DNA of 63,388 nt, taken from NCBI GenBank assembly GCA_001735895.1, contig DS021200.1, forward strand, positions 404,719-468,106. Reading direction: 5' to 3'. Source of the stretch: Olavius algarvensis Gamma 3 endosymbiont (GTDB lineage Bacteria; Pseudomonadota; Gammaproteobacteria; GCA-001735895). A program made the position numbers and the translations under genes. This document shows, piece after piece, positions 37,831 through 49,630 of the stretch. How positions within the stretch are numbered: position 1 is the first letter of the stretch; each line of letters starts with the position of its first letter. Below the pieces are notes generated by a model. It did no database searches. It saw only the letters and a list, made by a program, of their open reading frames with translations, and had not been told where the DNA came from.

Positions 37831-38966
37831 CGAAACATCAGCTTGATGCTATCCAAGGCACGCACGAAAAAACTGCCTTCGGCGACATCCTGCATCGCGA
37901 CAATGTCTTCGCTCAGCATCAGTTCATCGTCGAGTTTGATACTGACCTGACCGAGCTGCCGTCCACGCGCGATCGGCGCCGAGATTTCACGATCGATTTC
38001 CATCGATGCATCGAGGTCACGATAGCGGCCGCGCGGAATCGTAATATGAATATCTTTGCCGACCCCGAGGCTGACCTGTTCCAGGTCGCCATACCAGATA
38101 CGCGCGGTTTTCAGCACTTCTTCCGCACGGTAAAGCTTGTGAGTCTCATAAAACCGAAAGCCATAGTTCAGCAAGGACTGGCTGCTTTGCGTGCGCGCCT
38201 TGTCCGAATCGGTACCCAGCACCACTGAAATCAATCGCATGTCGTCACGCTCGGCCGAAGCGACCAGGCAGAACCCGGCGGCCTCGGTGTGACCGGTCTT
38301 CACCCCATCGACGGTTTCATCCCGCCACAACAGGCGATTGCGATTGAACTGGCGTATCTTGTTAAAGGTGTACTCGCGCTCCTTGTAGTGACGATATGAT
38401 TCGGGAAAATCACGGATTACCGCCTGCGTCAGGATTGCGATGTCGCGCGCGCTGCTGTAATGCTCCTCATGCGGCCAGCCGGTCGCGTTGACGAAATTGG
38501 TATTGCTCATACCCAGCAGCTGCGCCTGATGATTCATATACCCCGCGAAAGCGGATTCGGAGCCGGCGATGTGTTCGGCCAGGGCCACGCTGGCGTCATT
38601 GCCGGATTGAATGATCAAACCCTTGAGCAAATCCTCAACCGCGACCTGCTTGCCGACTTCGACAAACATCTTCGAGCCTTTCATGCGCCAGGCTTTTTCG
38701 CTTATGGTCACCAACTCATCCAGCGCGACGTCGCCATCGGCGATGGCTTTGTCCACCAGGTAAGCGGTCATCAATTTGGTGATACTGGCGGGTTCGATCG
38801 GTTTGTCGGGATCCTTTTCGGCGAGCACCCTGCCCGAATCGAAATCAATCAGGAAATAACTGCTGGCATTGAGCGTCGGCGGATTAGGGATGGGTTTGGC
38901 TGCAGCCCAGCCGCCGGCCGAAATTACAGCGGCCAGAATACCGAGAAAAATCGAAACTATCTTCAT
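37827..38966 (-). CDS. dacA: D-alanyl-D-alanine carboxypeptidase (PBP5/6 type)
   Basis: Periplasmic enzyme trimming pentapeptide stems. 379 residues from ATG 38966, whose signal peptide MKIVSIFLGILAAVISAGG is better placed than the open start at 39032. Active-site motifs: EPASITKLMT (Ser-x-x-Lys), IQSGNDASVALAE (Ser-Gly-Asn), VDGVKTGHTEAAG (Lys-Thr-Gly). The C-terminal beta domain and amphipathic anchor ending in [15 protein letters not shown] attach it to the membrane. Confidence 0.95.
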   Translation of the reverse strand: MKIVSIFLGILAAVISAGGWAAAKPIPNPPTLNASSYFLIDFDSGRVLAEKDPDKPIEPASITKLMTAYLVDKAIADGDVALDELVTISEKAWRMKGSKMFVEVGKQVAVEDLLKGLIIQSGNDASVALAEHIAGSESAFAGYMNHQAQLLGMSNTNFVNATGWPHEEHYSSARDIAILTQAVIRDFPESYRHYKEREYTFNKIRQFNRNRLLWRDETVDGVKTGHTEAAGFCLVASAERDDMRLISVVLGTDSDKARTQSSQSLLNYGFRFYETHKLYRAEEVLKTARIWYGDLEQVSLGVGKDIHITIPRGRYRDLDASMEIDREISAPIARGRQLGQVSIKLDDELMLSEDIVAMQDVAEGSFFVRALDSIKLMFR

Positions 38967-39062
38967 ATTAACCTGGTGTTTGGTGGGCGTGAAAAGTGTC
39001 GCGATTGTAGCGATCACGGCTATTGCTCTCAAGGATTATCGGGCGCGCCGGCAACCGGCGAA

Positions 39063-39836
39063 TCAATCCTGCACCACGATACGCGCGGTTTGAAAGCCCT
39101 TTCCCCTGAGTCGCAGGATAATTGCATTGGCTTCATCGATATCGAACAGGGGCCCGACCCGGACCCGGTAAAACAGTCCGTTGGTGGTTTGCAGTTGCGA
39201 TATTTTTGCCGATGACTCGTTGGCTTCATGTAAATCCTGCATCAGGCTGCTGGCGTTTGCCGCGCTGGAAAAAGAACCCATCTGAATAAAGAGCGGCACG
39301 TCCTTTGCCGCGTCGCTAGTCAGCGGAATAGCGCGCACCACGCTGCTAGGCTGGGTTTGCCCCCGTTTGACCACGCTGATTTCGACCTTGGCGGTGCCGG
39401 GCCCATTTACCCCGAGTTTCTTGGCCGCAGCATAGGAGAGATCGATTATACGCCCCTGAATAAAAGGCCCGCGATCGTTGACGCGAACCACGGTACTGCG
39501 CCCATTGTCGAGATTTTTCACATGCACGTAGCTCGGCAGCGGCAGAGTCTTGTGCGCCGCCGTCATGGCGTGCATGCTGTAGACTTCGCCGCTCGAGGTC
39601 TTACGGCCGTGAAACTTGGTTCCATACCAGGAAGCTATGCCGCGCTGTACGAATCCGTCGGCGCTATCGAGCACGTGATAACGTTTGCCGAAAACCACAT
39701 AAGACGACGGATTTCCCGACTTCGATTTCTTGCCCGACGATCCCTGCGACTCGCCGCGTTCGCCGAAGGGCACCCCGAAGGTACAGGCGCTAACCAACAG
39801 TGGAATCGTCAAGCAGGTAAGCAGTCGGGTTTTCAT
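39063..39836 (-). CDS. rlpA: RlpA-like septal lytic transglycosylase lipoprotein
   Basis: 257 residues. Lipoprotein signal with VSAC lipobox (Cys18). Double-psi beta-barrel domain with GIASWYGTKFHGRKTSSGE and the catalytic Asp in VRVNDRGPFIQGRIIDLS. A C-terminal SPOR domain (about residues 180-257) binds denuded septal glycan. It overlaps mltB by four bases; dacA follows after about 100 bases. Confidence 0.94.
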   Translation of the reverse strand: MKTRLLTCLTIPLLVSACTFGVPFGERGESQGSSGKKSKSGNPSSYVVFGKRYHVLDSADGFVQRGIASWYGTKFHGRKTSSGEVYSMHAMTAAHKTLPLPSYVHVKNLDNGRSTVVRVNDRGPFIQGRIIDLSYAAAKKLGVNGPGTAKVEISVVKRGQTQPSSVVRAIPLTSDAAKDVPLFIQMGSFSSAANASSLMQDLHEANESSAKISQLQTTNGLFYRVRVGPLFDIDEANAIILRLRGKGFQTARIVVQD

Positions 39837-40831
39837 GTCGCCTTTTTGTATTGGTGACTGATCAGCTTGGCTAGTTGATACACCGCCATCGCATAAAGCT
39901 CGCTATGATTGTAGCGTGTGATCACGTAAAAATTCTGGAACCCGGCCCAATACTCCGGATGACTGCGCTGCTGTAACTTGACCAACGCGACCGAGGTATC
40001 TTCGGGGATCGAGAAATCAGACGCCAACCCGCTGCGCTTCAAATCGGCCCATTTGTAATCCGGCTTGATTCCGGGCTCGAGGGAATCAATCGAATTATCG
40101 GTGCTCGCCACCAGCGGTCGCGCAACGCGCCCCTCGCGCTGCCATCCATGTTTGACAAAATAATTGGCGACACTGCCGGCGATGTCCGCGATATTGTCGA
40201 ACAAATCGGTCTGACCGTCCTGGTCAAAATCAATGGCGTAGTTACGATAGCTGGAGGAGATAAACTGCGGTATCCCCATGGCGCCTGCATAAGAGCCCCG
40301 CAGAGCGCGCGCGTCGAAGCCCTGTTCCTTGGCCAGTAACAGGAACTGTTCCAGTTCCCGGGTAAAGAACTTGGCGCGGCGCGGGTAGTCAAAGGCCAGC
40401 GTCACCAGACTGTCGAACACGGGGTCCTTCCCCTTGTAGATGCCATAAAAGGTTTCAACGCCGATAATCGCCACGATGATTTCGGCCGGTACGCCGGTTT
40501 GTTCACTGACTTGCGACAATAGTTCGCGATGCCGCCGCCAGAACTGTACCCCCAGAGCAACTCGTTTATCCTTAATGAAAATTCTGCGGTACTGGTACCA
40601 TTCGAGTTCTTTTTCCGCCGGTTTGTCCAGTTTCGCGAACAGATGCTCCTGTTTTTCGACCTCGGCAAACAGCGCCACCAGTTCGGCTTCGCTGTAGTCA
40701 GTCTCGGCAGCCACGCGTTGCACGAATGCAATCACATCCGCACGCCCCTGATAATCCCCAGCGGTAATCTCCAGCGCCGACACCATTGGTGTTATCGCCA
40801 AACCCAATATAAGAACAAGTTTCTTCATCAA
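39833..40831 (-). CDS. mltB: Lytic murein transglycosylase B
   Basis: 332 residues with a cleavable signal peptide (MMKKLVLILGLAITPMVSA). The catalytic Glu is in IVAIIGVETFYGIYKG; GSYAGAMGIPQFISSSYRNY and DFDQDGQTDLFDNIADI are standard for the SltB family. No lipobox Cys, so it is a soluble periplasmic form. Overlaps rodA and rlpA by four bases each. Confidence 0.95.
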   Translation of the reverse strand: MMKKLVLILGLAITPMVSALEITAGDYQGRADVIAFVQRVAAETDYSEAELVALFAEVEKQEHLFAKLDKPAEKELEWYQYRRIFIKDKRVALGVQFWRRHRELLSQVSEQTGVPAEIIVAIIGVETFYGIYKGKDPVFDSLVTLAFDYPRRAKFFTRELEQFLLLAKEQGFDARALRGSYAGAMGIPQFISSSYRNYAIDFDQDGQTDLFDNIADIAGSVANYFVKHGWQREGRVARPLVASTDNSIDSLEPGIKPDYKWADLKRSGLASDFSIPEDTSVALVKLQQRSHPEYWAGFQNFYVITRYNHSELYAMAVYQLAKLISHQYKKAT

Positions 40832-41949
40832 ACTAAAAACCGTTTTGCCGATCGAATCGACATAATTAAACCAAACCCCATCATCAGGGTTACCATAGAG
40901 GTGCCGCCATAGCTGATCAGCGGCAGAGGCACGCCAACAACCGGCAACATACCGGCAACCATACCGGTATTGACAAACAAGTAGACAAAAAACGTCAGGC
41001 TTAGTGCACCCGCCAGCAAACGACCGAAATTTTCGTCGGAATGCGCGGCTATGTATAGGCCTCGCAAGATAATTGCCAGATAAATCAGTAATAGTACGAC
41101 GCTGCCGAAGAATCCGAACTCTTCGCCAAACACGGAAAAAATAAAATCGGTTGACCGCTCCGGGATAAAATCCAGCTGCGACTGCGTGCCGTTAAGCCAA
41201 CCCTTGCCGTAAACACCGCCCGAACCAATCGCTATCTTCGACTGGATAATATGATAACCGGAACCCAGCGGATCGCTTTCCGGGTCCAACAGAGTCAATA
41301 TGCGCTTGCGCTGGTAATCGTGCAATGCAAATTTCCACAACAACGGCGCCATTGCCGAAAACAAAACGCCGAGAATAATCATGATTCGCCAACGCACGCC
41401 GGCCAGGAATAACACGAAGAAACCGGCGCTACCAACCAGGATCGCGGTGCCCAGGTCGGGCTGGCGCGCGATCAGCACTACCGGAATCAATACCAGTACC
41501 GATGAAACCACGAGTTCCTTGAACCCGACCGGTAATACCCGATTGGCAAGATAGGTGGCGACAATCATCGGTACCGCGAGTTTGAGAATTTCCGAGGGTT
41601 GAAAGCGGATAAATCCCAGATCCAGCCAACGCTGCGCACCTTTGCCGACTTCACCGAAAAAGACCGCCACCACCAGCAGGCCGACGCCACCGAGGTAAAG
41701 CCATATCGATATTTTACGTAACATGCGCAGCGGAATATTGGCCACCGCTACCAATAAAATCAGCGCCACCAGAATGCGGGTCAGTTGCCGGATTACGATC
41801 GCGTTGTCTGATCCGCTGGCGCTGAATAAAACCATGCAACCGAACAGGGCGAGAATAAGCAGCAGGGACAGCAGAACCGGGTCCAACCGCAGCGCATCGA
41901 GGATACGGCGCGTGATCGATGTCGAATCGATATCCCAGGTCTGATTCAT
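40828..41949 (-). CDS. rodA: Rod-shape SEDS glycosyltransferase RodA
   Basis: Peptidoglycan polymerase of the elongasome, partner of PBP2. 373 residues, about ten membrane segments. SKIAIGSGGVYGKGWLNGTQ and LDFIPERSTDFIFSVFGEEF are SEDS hallmarks, including the conserved Asp loop. ATGA overlaps with mrdA upstream and mltB downstream. Confidence 0.97.
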   Translation of the reverse strand: MNQTWDIDSTSITRRILDALRLDPVLLSLLLILALFGCMVLFSASGSDNAIVIRQLTRILVALILLVAVANIPLRMLRKISIWLYLGGVGLLVVAVFFGEVGKGAQRWLDLGFIRFQPSEILKLAVPMIVATYLANRVLPVGFKELVVSSVLVLIPVVLIARQPDLGTAILVGSAGFFVLFLAGVRWRIMIILGVLFSAMAPLLWKFALHDYQRKRILTLLDPESDPLGSGYHIIQSKIAIGSGGVYGKGWLNGTQSQLDFIPERSTDFIFSVFGEEFGFFGSVVLLLIYLAIILRGLYIAAHSDENFGRLLAGALSLTFFVYLFVNTGMVAGMLPVVGVPLPLISYGGTSMVTLMMGFGLIMSIRSAKRFLV

Positions 41950-43793
41950 GATTGCTCCACCAGGAAAGCATCCATGATTCGGCGCGCAATGGGCGCCGCT
42001 ACAGAGCTGCCATGCCCGCCATTTTCGACGATGACCGCGACTGCGATGCGCGGTTCGTCGGCCGGTGCATAGCTCACAAATAGCGCATGGTCGCGCAGTT
42101 TTTCGGCGACCGTTTCCTCGTCGTACTCATTGTCCTGCCCAATTTCGAATACCTGTGCGGTACCGGTTTTTCCAGCGGCCCGATACTGCATCCCGCGACT
42201 GATGCGAAATGCGGTGCCGCGTAAGCCATGAACGACATTTACCATGGCCTTGTGCACATGCTCCCAGTTCTTCGGTTTAAGCAGATCGTAACGACCGGCG
42301 ACGCAGCTCACGATTTCGATCTTGTGATAATCGGGAATCTTTTCGACCGATTTCACCAGATGCGGCTGATAGCGCGTCCCCTTTATCGAAAATGCGGCGG
42401 TCGAATTGGCCAATTGCAACGGCGTGACCAGCAACGCACCCTGCCCGATACCGGTAATCAGCGTTTCGCCCGGGAACCAGGGCATACCCTCGTTACGCCG
42501 TTTCCACTCGCGCGACGGCAGCAATCCGCCGCGTTCGCCGGTGCTGTCGACCCCGGTTTTTTCGCCAAACCCGAATTGCTGCATGAACGAGGACATGCGG
42601 TCGATACCGAGTCGGTAAGCCAGATCGTAGAAATACACGTCGCAGGACTGGGTAATCGCACCATTCAGGTCCATATGCCCGTGACCTTCCTTTTTCCAGT
42701 CCCGATATCTGCGCGGCTCGTTCGGCAGTTGGTAGTAGCCGATACAAAAGGTTTCCTGGTCTTTCTTGTTCACCTTGGATTCGAGTCCCGCCAACCCGTA
42801 AAACGGCTTGGTAGTCGATCCCGGAGGATACTGACCAGATAGCGCACGGTTAAACAACGGCCGGCTGGGTGAATCGCGCAATTGGTTATAGTTTTCGAAG
42901 CTGATGCCGTTGACGAACAAATTCGGGTTAAAAATCGGCATCGATACCAGCGCCAGAATTTCACCGTTGTTGGGGTCGATGGCTACCACGGCGCCGGACT
43001 GCTGGCCGAAGGCTTCTTCGGCGACCCGCTGCAAGCGCGAGTCGATCGTCAAATGCAGATTATTACCCTGGATCGGAGGCGATTCGCTCAGCACCCGCAG
43101 CGTGCGGCCATTGGCATTGACTTCAACCTGCTGCACGCCGACCGTGCCGTGTAACTCGTGCTCGTAAAACTTTTCCAGCCCCAACTTGCCGATATGGGTA
43201 GAGCCTGCATAGTCGATTTCGTCCACTTCGCCGAGATCGCGTTCGTCGATGCGACCGACGTACCCCAGCGCATGCACGGCATGCTCGCCCTGGGGATAAT
43301 TACGCGTTAGACGAGCGTTGATTTCGACACCCTCGAATTGGTGCAGATTGACCGCCAGCCGCGCCACTTCCTCATCGCTCAAGTTGAGCCGCAGCGGAAT
43401 ACTCTCGAACGGGCGCCGCCGTTTCGACGACTGTTTGAAACGTTTCAGATCCTGCTCGCTATAGTCGACGTACTGGCGCAACTGTGCCAGGATGGCATCG
43501 AGGTCTGCGACCTGCTCACGCACGATTTCCAACCGATAAGTAGGCAGATTGTCCGCCATTACCACGCCATGGCGATCGAAGATGAGCCCGCGGGTCGGCG
43601 GCAGCGCCTTGATGCGAATGCGATTGCTGTCGGACAGCGTCGAAAAATGCTCGTACTCGACGACTTGCAATACATAAAGCCGACCGAGCACCATGCTGAG
43701 CAGAATGACAATAAAAAGCGCGGCCAGAGCCAGGCGACGCCGGATCAGTCTGTTTTCGAGGAAATCGTCTTTTAGCTGTTCTCGCTTCGACAT
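41946..43793 (-). CDS. mrdA: Penicillin-binding protein 2
   Basis: Elongasome transpeptidase. 615 residues with one N-terminal membrane segment (residues 23-45). Motifs: PPGSTTKPFYGLAGLES (catalytic Ser), ITQSCDVYFYDLAYRLGID (Ser-x-Asp), RAAGKTGTAQVFE (Lys-Thr-Gly). First gene of the operon mrdA-rodA-mltB-rlpA-dacA-ybeD-lipB-lipA. The usual upstream genes rlmH and rsfS are absent; hppA lies divergently instead. Confidence 0.97.
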   Translation of the reverse strand: MSKREQLKDDFLENRLIRRRLALAALFIVILLSMVLGRLYVLQVVEYEHFSTLSDSNRIRIKALPPTRGLIFDRHGVVMADNLPTYRLEIVREQVADLDAILAQLRQYVDYSEQDLKRFKQSSKRRRPFESIPLRLNLSDEEVARLAVNLHQFEGVEINARLTRNYPQGEHAVHALGYVGRIDERDLGEVDEIDYAGSTHIGKLGLEKFYEHELHGTVGVQQVEVNANGRTLRVLSESPPIQGNNLHLTIDSRLQRVAEEAFGQQSGAVVAIDPNNGEILALVSMPIFNPNLFVNGISFENYNQLRDSPSRPLFNRALSGQYPPGSTTKPFYGLAGLESKVNKKDQETFCIGYYQLPNEPRRYRDWKKEGHGHMDLNGAITQSCDVYFYDLAYRLGIDRMSSFMQQFGFGEKTGVDSTGERGGLLPSREWKRRNEGMPWFPGETLITGIGQGALLVTPLQLANSTAAFSIKGTRYQPHLVKSVEKIPDYHKIEIVSCVAGRYDLLKPKNWEHVHKAMVNVVHGLRGTAFRISRGMQYRAAGKTGTAQVFEIGQDNEYDEETVAEKLRDHALFVSYAPADEPRIAVAVIVENGGHGSSVAAPIARRIMDAFLVEQS

Positions 43794-43994
43794 TGAAACG
43801 GAATTAACCTTGCGCGTTACGAGTCATTGGCAGATGTGCGGACAATACCAGAAAATCACCCAAAAAAGGCCTGAAAAAATGTAAAGAGTTTCAATATGGC
43901 ATTAAAACCCGATATCATGCACGCGATTTTTTAAACCCCGGCAGCTTCGGGGACAAAATATTTAATAACACCATCAACATCTTGGGGAATTAGT

Positions 43995-46001
<2,007 letters not shown>

Positions 46002-46324
46002 ACCGGAAATATCACAATTAGGGAAGCTCTGAACAATTCATCCTGAATTGTCAGAACACGGTCCGCCGAAGCGGCGCAGGTCTGCCCGGAGGTGATTCAT
46101 GGTTTTCCTATCCCTCCAGGGTAAATGTTTTCTCCGAGATTTTGCGGTATTCTGCCAGCCCTGAATCAAACCCGGTCAAAAAAGTGCTCAACCAAGACAT
46201 AACCCAAATCGAGCAATCGCGCTGCTAAGCTTGCAGGCGGACAATAAGACCAACAGCTGCGGGTACTACCAGGAGCCCCAACAAGAACTAACCCTAATTC
46301 CAGCATCGAGTTAAAAACTAAACC
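46002..46324. other. Intergenic region between hppA and pfp, no gene seen
   Basis: No open frame of interest. It starts with a hairpin whose core is ACAATTCA-TCC-TGAATTGT (46029-46050) without a T tract, and contains CCGCCGAAGCGGC (46064-46076) as a second small palindrome. The segment GGGAAGCTCTGAACAATTC resembles ends of some insertion sequences, so it may be an old IS remnant; this is only an impression. Confidence 0.4.
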
Positions 46325-47584
46325 ATGAGCCTCAAAAACGCATTTTACGCCCAGTCCGGCGGGGTTACGTCGGTCATCAACGCCAGCGCCTGCGGCGTCA
46401 TCGAAACCAGCCGCAAGAATAGCGACAAAATCGGCAAGCTACTCGCCGGACGCAACGGTATCATCGGCGCCTTAGGTGAAGAGTTGATCGACACTTCGCG
46501 CGAAACCGACGCCGATATCGCGGCCCTGAAAAACACCCCGGCGGGTGCTTTCGGCTCTTGCCGCTTCAAACTAAAAGGTCTGGAAGAGAATCGGCGGGAA
46601 TACGAGCGCCTGATAGAAGTCTTCAAGGCGCATGACATCGGTTACTTCTTTTACAACGGCGGCGGCGATTCGGCCGACACCTGCTTCAAGGTTTCGCAGC
46701 TATCCGCCACCATGGGTTATCCGGTGCAGGCGATACATATTCCTAAGACCGTGGATAACGACCTGCCGATCACCGATGTCTGCCCCGGTTTTGGTTCGGT
46801 TGCCAAATACATCGCCGTATCGGCGCTGGAAGCCTCGTTCGACGTCAGCTCGATGGCGAAAACCTCGACCAAGGTGTTCATACTCGAAGTCATGGGGCGG
46901 CACGCAGGTTGGATCGCGGCGGCAGGCGGCCTGATCGACGACTACGGTGTTCCCGTACTGGTGCTTTTTCCCGAAGTCGACTTCAATCACGATAAGTTCA
47001 TCGCCGCGGTCAAACGCAAGGTCGAAACCCATGGTTACTGCACCATCGTGGTTTCCGAGGGCGCGCGTAACGCCGACGGCTCCTTCCTCGCGGAACAGGG
47101 CACCCGCGACGCCTTCGGCCACGCTCAGCTGGGCGGCGTCGCCCCGGTGGTCGCGAATATGGTCAAACAAGCGCTGGGGTACAAGTTTCACTGGGCGGTG
47201 GCTGACTACCTGCAGCGTTCCGCGCGTCATATCGCATCGGCCAGCGATTTGGAACAGGCCTATGCGCTAGGCCAGGCCGGGGTCGAGATGGCGCTGGCCG
47301 GCAAGAATTCGATCATGCCGACAATCGAGCGGATTTCGTCGAAGCCTTACCGGTGGCAAATCGGCAGCGCCGCTCTCGCCGACGTCGCCAACGTCGAAAA
47401 AACGATGCCGCTCGATTTCATCAACGACGACGGCTTTGGCATCACCGCGAAATGTCGCGAATATCTCTATCCATTGATCCAGGGCGAAGCCTATCCCGAA
47501 TACGACGAGCGCGGCATGCCGCGTTACGTAGTGCTCAAAAACGAGCTGGTGGACAAGAAACTCGGCGATTTCGTTTTCCAGTAA
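46325..47584 (+). CDS. pfp: Pyrophosphate-dependent 6-phosphofructokinase
   Basis: Reversible phosphorylation of fructose 6-phosphate with PPi. 419 residues. The PPi-type signature is visible: YNGGGDSADTCFK carries Asp in the GGDS/GGDD position that blocks ATP, and IPKTVDNDLP has Lys where ATP enzymes have Gly. MGRHAGWIAAAGGL is the sugar-binding region. It lies between hppA and ppa; pfp next to an H+-PPase is known from Methylococcus and sulfur-oxidising symbionts, where the enzyme can also serve the Calvin cycle. The stop codon lies in a repeat. Confidence 0.95.
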   Translation: MSLKNAFYAQSGGVTSVINASACGVIETSRKNSDKIGKLLAGRNGIIGALGEELIDTSRETDADIAALKNTPAGAFGSCRFKLKGLEENRREYERLIEVFKAHDIGYFFYNGGGDSADTCFKVSQLSATMGYPVQAIHIPKTVDNDLPITDVCPGFGSVAKYIAVSALEASFDVSSMAKTSTKVFILEVMGRHAGWIAAAGGLIDDYGVPVLVLFPEVDFNHDKFIAAVKRKVETHGYCTIVVSEGARNADGSFLAEQGTRDAFGHAQLGGVAPVVANMVKQALGYKFHWAVADYLQRSARHIASASDLEQAYALGQAGVEMALAGKNSIMPTIERISSKPYRWQIGSAALADVANVEKTMPLDFINDDGFGITAKCREYLYPLIQGEAYPEYDERGMPRYVVLKNELVDKKLGDFVFQ

Positions 47585-47610
47585 CCCGGCGGCAATATAT
47601 ATCGTATTCA
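47582..47610. repeat. Solitary copy of the MITE terminal repeat at the pfp stop codon
   Basis: TAACCCGGCGGCAATATATA followed by TCGTATTCA matches the right end of the 49.6-49.9 kb element (inverted) at 27 of 29 bases. The first three bases are the TAA stop of pfp. No second end or internal hairpins are visible before ppa, so it is a partial copy or a shared recognition end. Confidence 0.65.
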
Positions 47611-47661
47611 AACCCGGTCAGTCGGTTATAATTCCGAACCCGTTATCGAGGTGGCATAGTC

Positions 47662-48198
47662 ATGATTCTAGACCGGGTAAGCAGCGGCAGTAACGTACCG
47701 AATGACGTCAACGTCATCGTCGAAATCCCGTCCCACAGCGATCCGATCAAATATGAGGTCGACAAGGAAACCGGCGCGATGTTCGTCGACCGTTTCATGG
47801 GAACGGCGATGCACTACCCCTGTAACTACGGATATATTCCCCAAACCCTATCCGAGGACGGCGACCCGGTGGATGTGTTGGTGGTCACCCCGATCCCGGT
47901 AATCACCGGTGCCGTGATTCGCGTTCGGCCGCTCGGCATGCTATGTATGAGCGACGAAGCGGGTAAGGACGCGAAGGTCCTCGCGGTGCCGATCGACAAG
48001 TTGTCCGGCATTTACTCGGACATCAATAACGCCCGCGACCTGCCAAAACCCCTACTGGACTCGATTTCCCACTTTTTCGATCACTACAAAGACCTCGAAA
48101 CCGGCAAATGGGTCAAGATCGAGGGCTGGGTCGGCGCCGAGGAAGCAAAACAGGAAATCCTCGACTCCATCGACCGCTACAAAGCCGAATCTGAATGA
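47662..48198 (+). CDS. ppa: Soluble inorganic pyrophosphatase (family I)
   Basis: Hydrolyses cytosolic PPi. 178 residues. [41 protein letters not shown] with metal ligands and [13 protein letters not shown] are the family motifs; [20 protein letters not shown] is near the C-terminus. Following hppA and pfp, it creates a cluster in which PPi may be conserved, used or wasted; tight regulation would be needed to avoid competition. Confidence 0.97.
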   Translation: MILDRVSSGSNVPNDVNVIVEIPSHSDPIKYEVDKETGAMFVDRFMGTAMHYPCNYGYIPQTLSEDGDPVDVLVVTPIPVITGAVIRVRPLGMLCMSDEAGKDAKVLAVPIDKLSGIYSDINNARDLPKPLLDSISHFFDHYKDLETGKWVKIEGWVGAEEAKQEILDSIDRYKAESE

Positions 48199-48230
48199 TG
48201 TCCCGCGACGCTTCGATGGGACCCCGGACC

Positions 48231-48902
48231 TCAATCCTTGTTTAGCAACATAGCGCGTTCGTCAGCGCCGACTTCGGTGACGGCGCGCAGTTCGGAATAG
48301 TCGATATGGCAGATGCAATTGCGGCCTGACTGCTTGGCCTCGTAAAGATACTTGTCGACCGAATCGATAAACTCCTCGATATCCAGCACGCTGGTTTTCA
48401 TATAGACGCTGGCGCCCATACTGGCGGTCAAACCGATCTCGACATCGATCAGCTGCAACGGTCTGGAGGCAATTTCTTCGCGGATACGATCCGCCACCTT
48501 GACCGCAAGATTGAGGTGTGTCTCGGGAAATACGATCGCAAACTCTTCGCCCCCGTAGCGACAGACGATATCGGTGGTCCTGACTTCACCCTTCAGGATG
48601 TCGGCGAGATGCTTGAGCGCCTGGTTGCCGACTTCGTGGCCATGGGTATCGTTAACCGTTTTGAAATGATCGACATCGACCATTACCAGACTGGTGGGTA
48701 TGCCGCTACGCTTGGAGCGGTCCATTTCCGCCTGCAGCATGGTTTTGAAATGACGGAAGTTAAACAGGCCGGTCAGGGCGTCGGTAGACACCAGTTCCGA
48801 CAATTCACCTACCTGTTGACGCAATTTGCCGATTTCGTCCAGCCATTCGCAGCGGGTCTCGCCGACCGGACATTTAGGCTTAGTTTTCCCCGGCTTACTC
48901 AT
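48231..48902 (-). CDS. Diguanylate cyclase (GGDEF)
   Basis: 223 residues. A short N-terminal part has a Cys pair (CPVGETRC) and a coiled-coil-like stretch WLDEIGKLRQQVGELSELVS, then the GGDEF domain: DALTGLFNFRHFKTMLQ, VMVDVDHFKTVNDTHGHEVG and active site CRYGGEEFAIVF. RTTD before it is a RxxD inhibitory site. No membrane segment. It overlaps the upstream HxlR gene by 8 bases, so the two are coupled and may share a signal. Confidence 0.9.
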   Translation of the reverse strand: MSKPGKTKPKCPVGETRCEWLDEIGKLRQQVGELSELVSTDALTGLFNFRHFKTMLQAEMDRSKRSGIPTSLVMVDVDHFKTVNDTHGHEVGNQALKHLADILKGEVRTTDIVCRYGGEEFAIVFPETHLNLAVKVADRIREEIASRPLQLIDVEIGLTASMGASVYMKTSVLDIEEFIDSVDKYLYEAKQSGRNCICHIDYSELRAVTEVGADERAMLLNKD

Positions 48903-49392
48903 TTTCGTTTAATTCTTCGATCCGCTCCCTGGCCTCGGGGGTTGCGCCGGGGCCAACCTTGACCTTGATATCGCGCGGCCGCAACACTTCGCCCCTAGCG
49001 GAATATACCTGGATGCGGGATATCGGATCGCCGTGCTCGCGATCGAGAAAAATAACCGGCTCGCTGCCCTCACCGAACACCCACTTGTCGCCCCATTGCG
49101 TCAAAGACACCAGCAGGGGCATCATGTCCTTACCCTTTTTGGTCAAGATGTATTCATGCCGTTTGGCGCCTTGCTTGACCGGAACACGATCGAGAATCTC
49201 GTTGGCGCATAAATTTTTCAGTCTCGATGTCAGAATATTACGCGCTATCCCGAGGCGTTTCTGAAACTCTTCGAAACGTCGCGTACCGAGAAAAGCCTCG
49301 CGGATAATCAGTATCGACCAGCCTTCGCCGATGATATCGAGCACGTGGCCTACCGAACGTCTAAACGGATCAAATTTCTCGGGTTTTGACAT
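48895..49392 (-). CDS. HxlR-family transcriptional regulator
   Basis: Winged-helix regulator, 165 residues from ATG 49392 (frame open to 49401). Core signature: RRSVGHVLDIIGEGWSILII, REAFLGTRRFEEFQKRLGIA and RNILTSRLKNL then HEYILTKKGKDMMPLL. The C-terminal 60 residues extend beyond the wing and may bind a ligand. Coupled to the downstream diguanylate cyclase gene, an uncommon partner. Start is followed upstream by 133 bases with no gene of its own before the tail of the GFA pseudogene. Confidence 0.9.
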   Translation of the reverse strand: MSKPEKFDPFRRSVGHVLDIIGEGWSILIIREAFLGTRRFEEFQKRLGIARNILTSRLKNLCANEILDRVPVKQGAKRHEYILTKKGKDMMPLLVSLTQWGDKWVFGEGSEPVIFLDREHGDPISRIQVYSARGEVLRPRDIKVKVGPGATPEARERIEELNENE

Positions 49393-49630
49393 TTGCTCCA
49401 AGTGCTCAGGGTAGTCGGGGGGGAATTTCCGCGCTCCGGGTGCGTGCTTTGGTTATGGCCGTGCCCGGGCGCCACCCGAATTATCAGTTGTGGTTCAAAA
49501 CTTTTAACTCATTCCAGAGCCAAGGTCAACCGCTGCCGTCGCCTTCGAGTGCACCGTTACTGCCGCTTTCAAACTGCGGCAATCCATCATTGATTGCATA
49601 TTAACCCGGCGACAATATATGTTGCATTCA

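Noticed and set aside
43936-43952. Terminator between mrdA and hppA
   Set aside because: The two genes diverge, so a terminator is not expected; the hairpin lacks a T tract in the plus direction and is more likely a leader hairpin.
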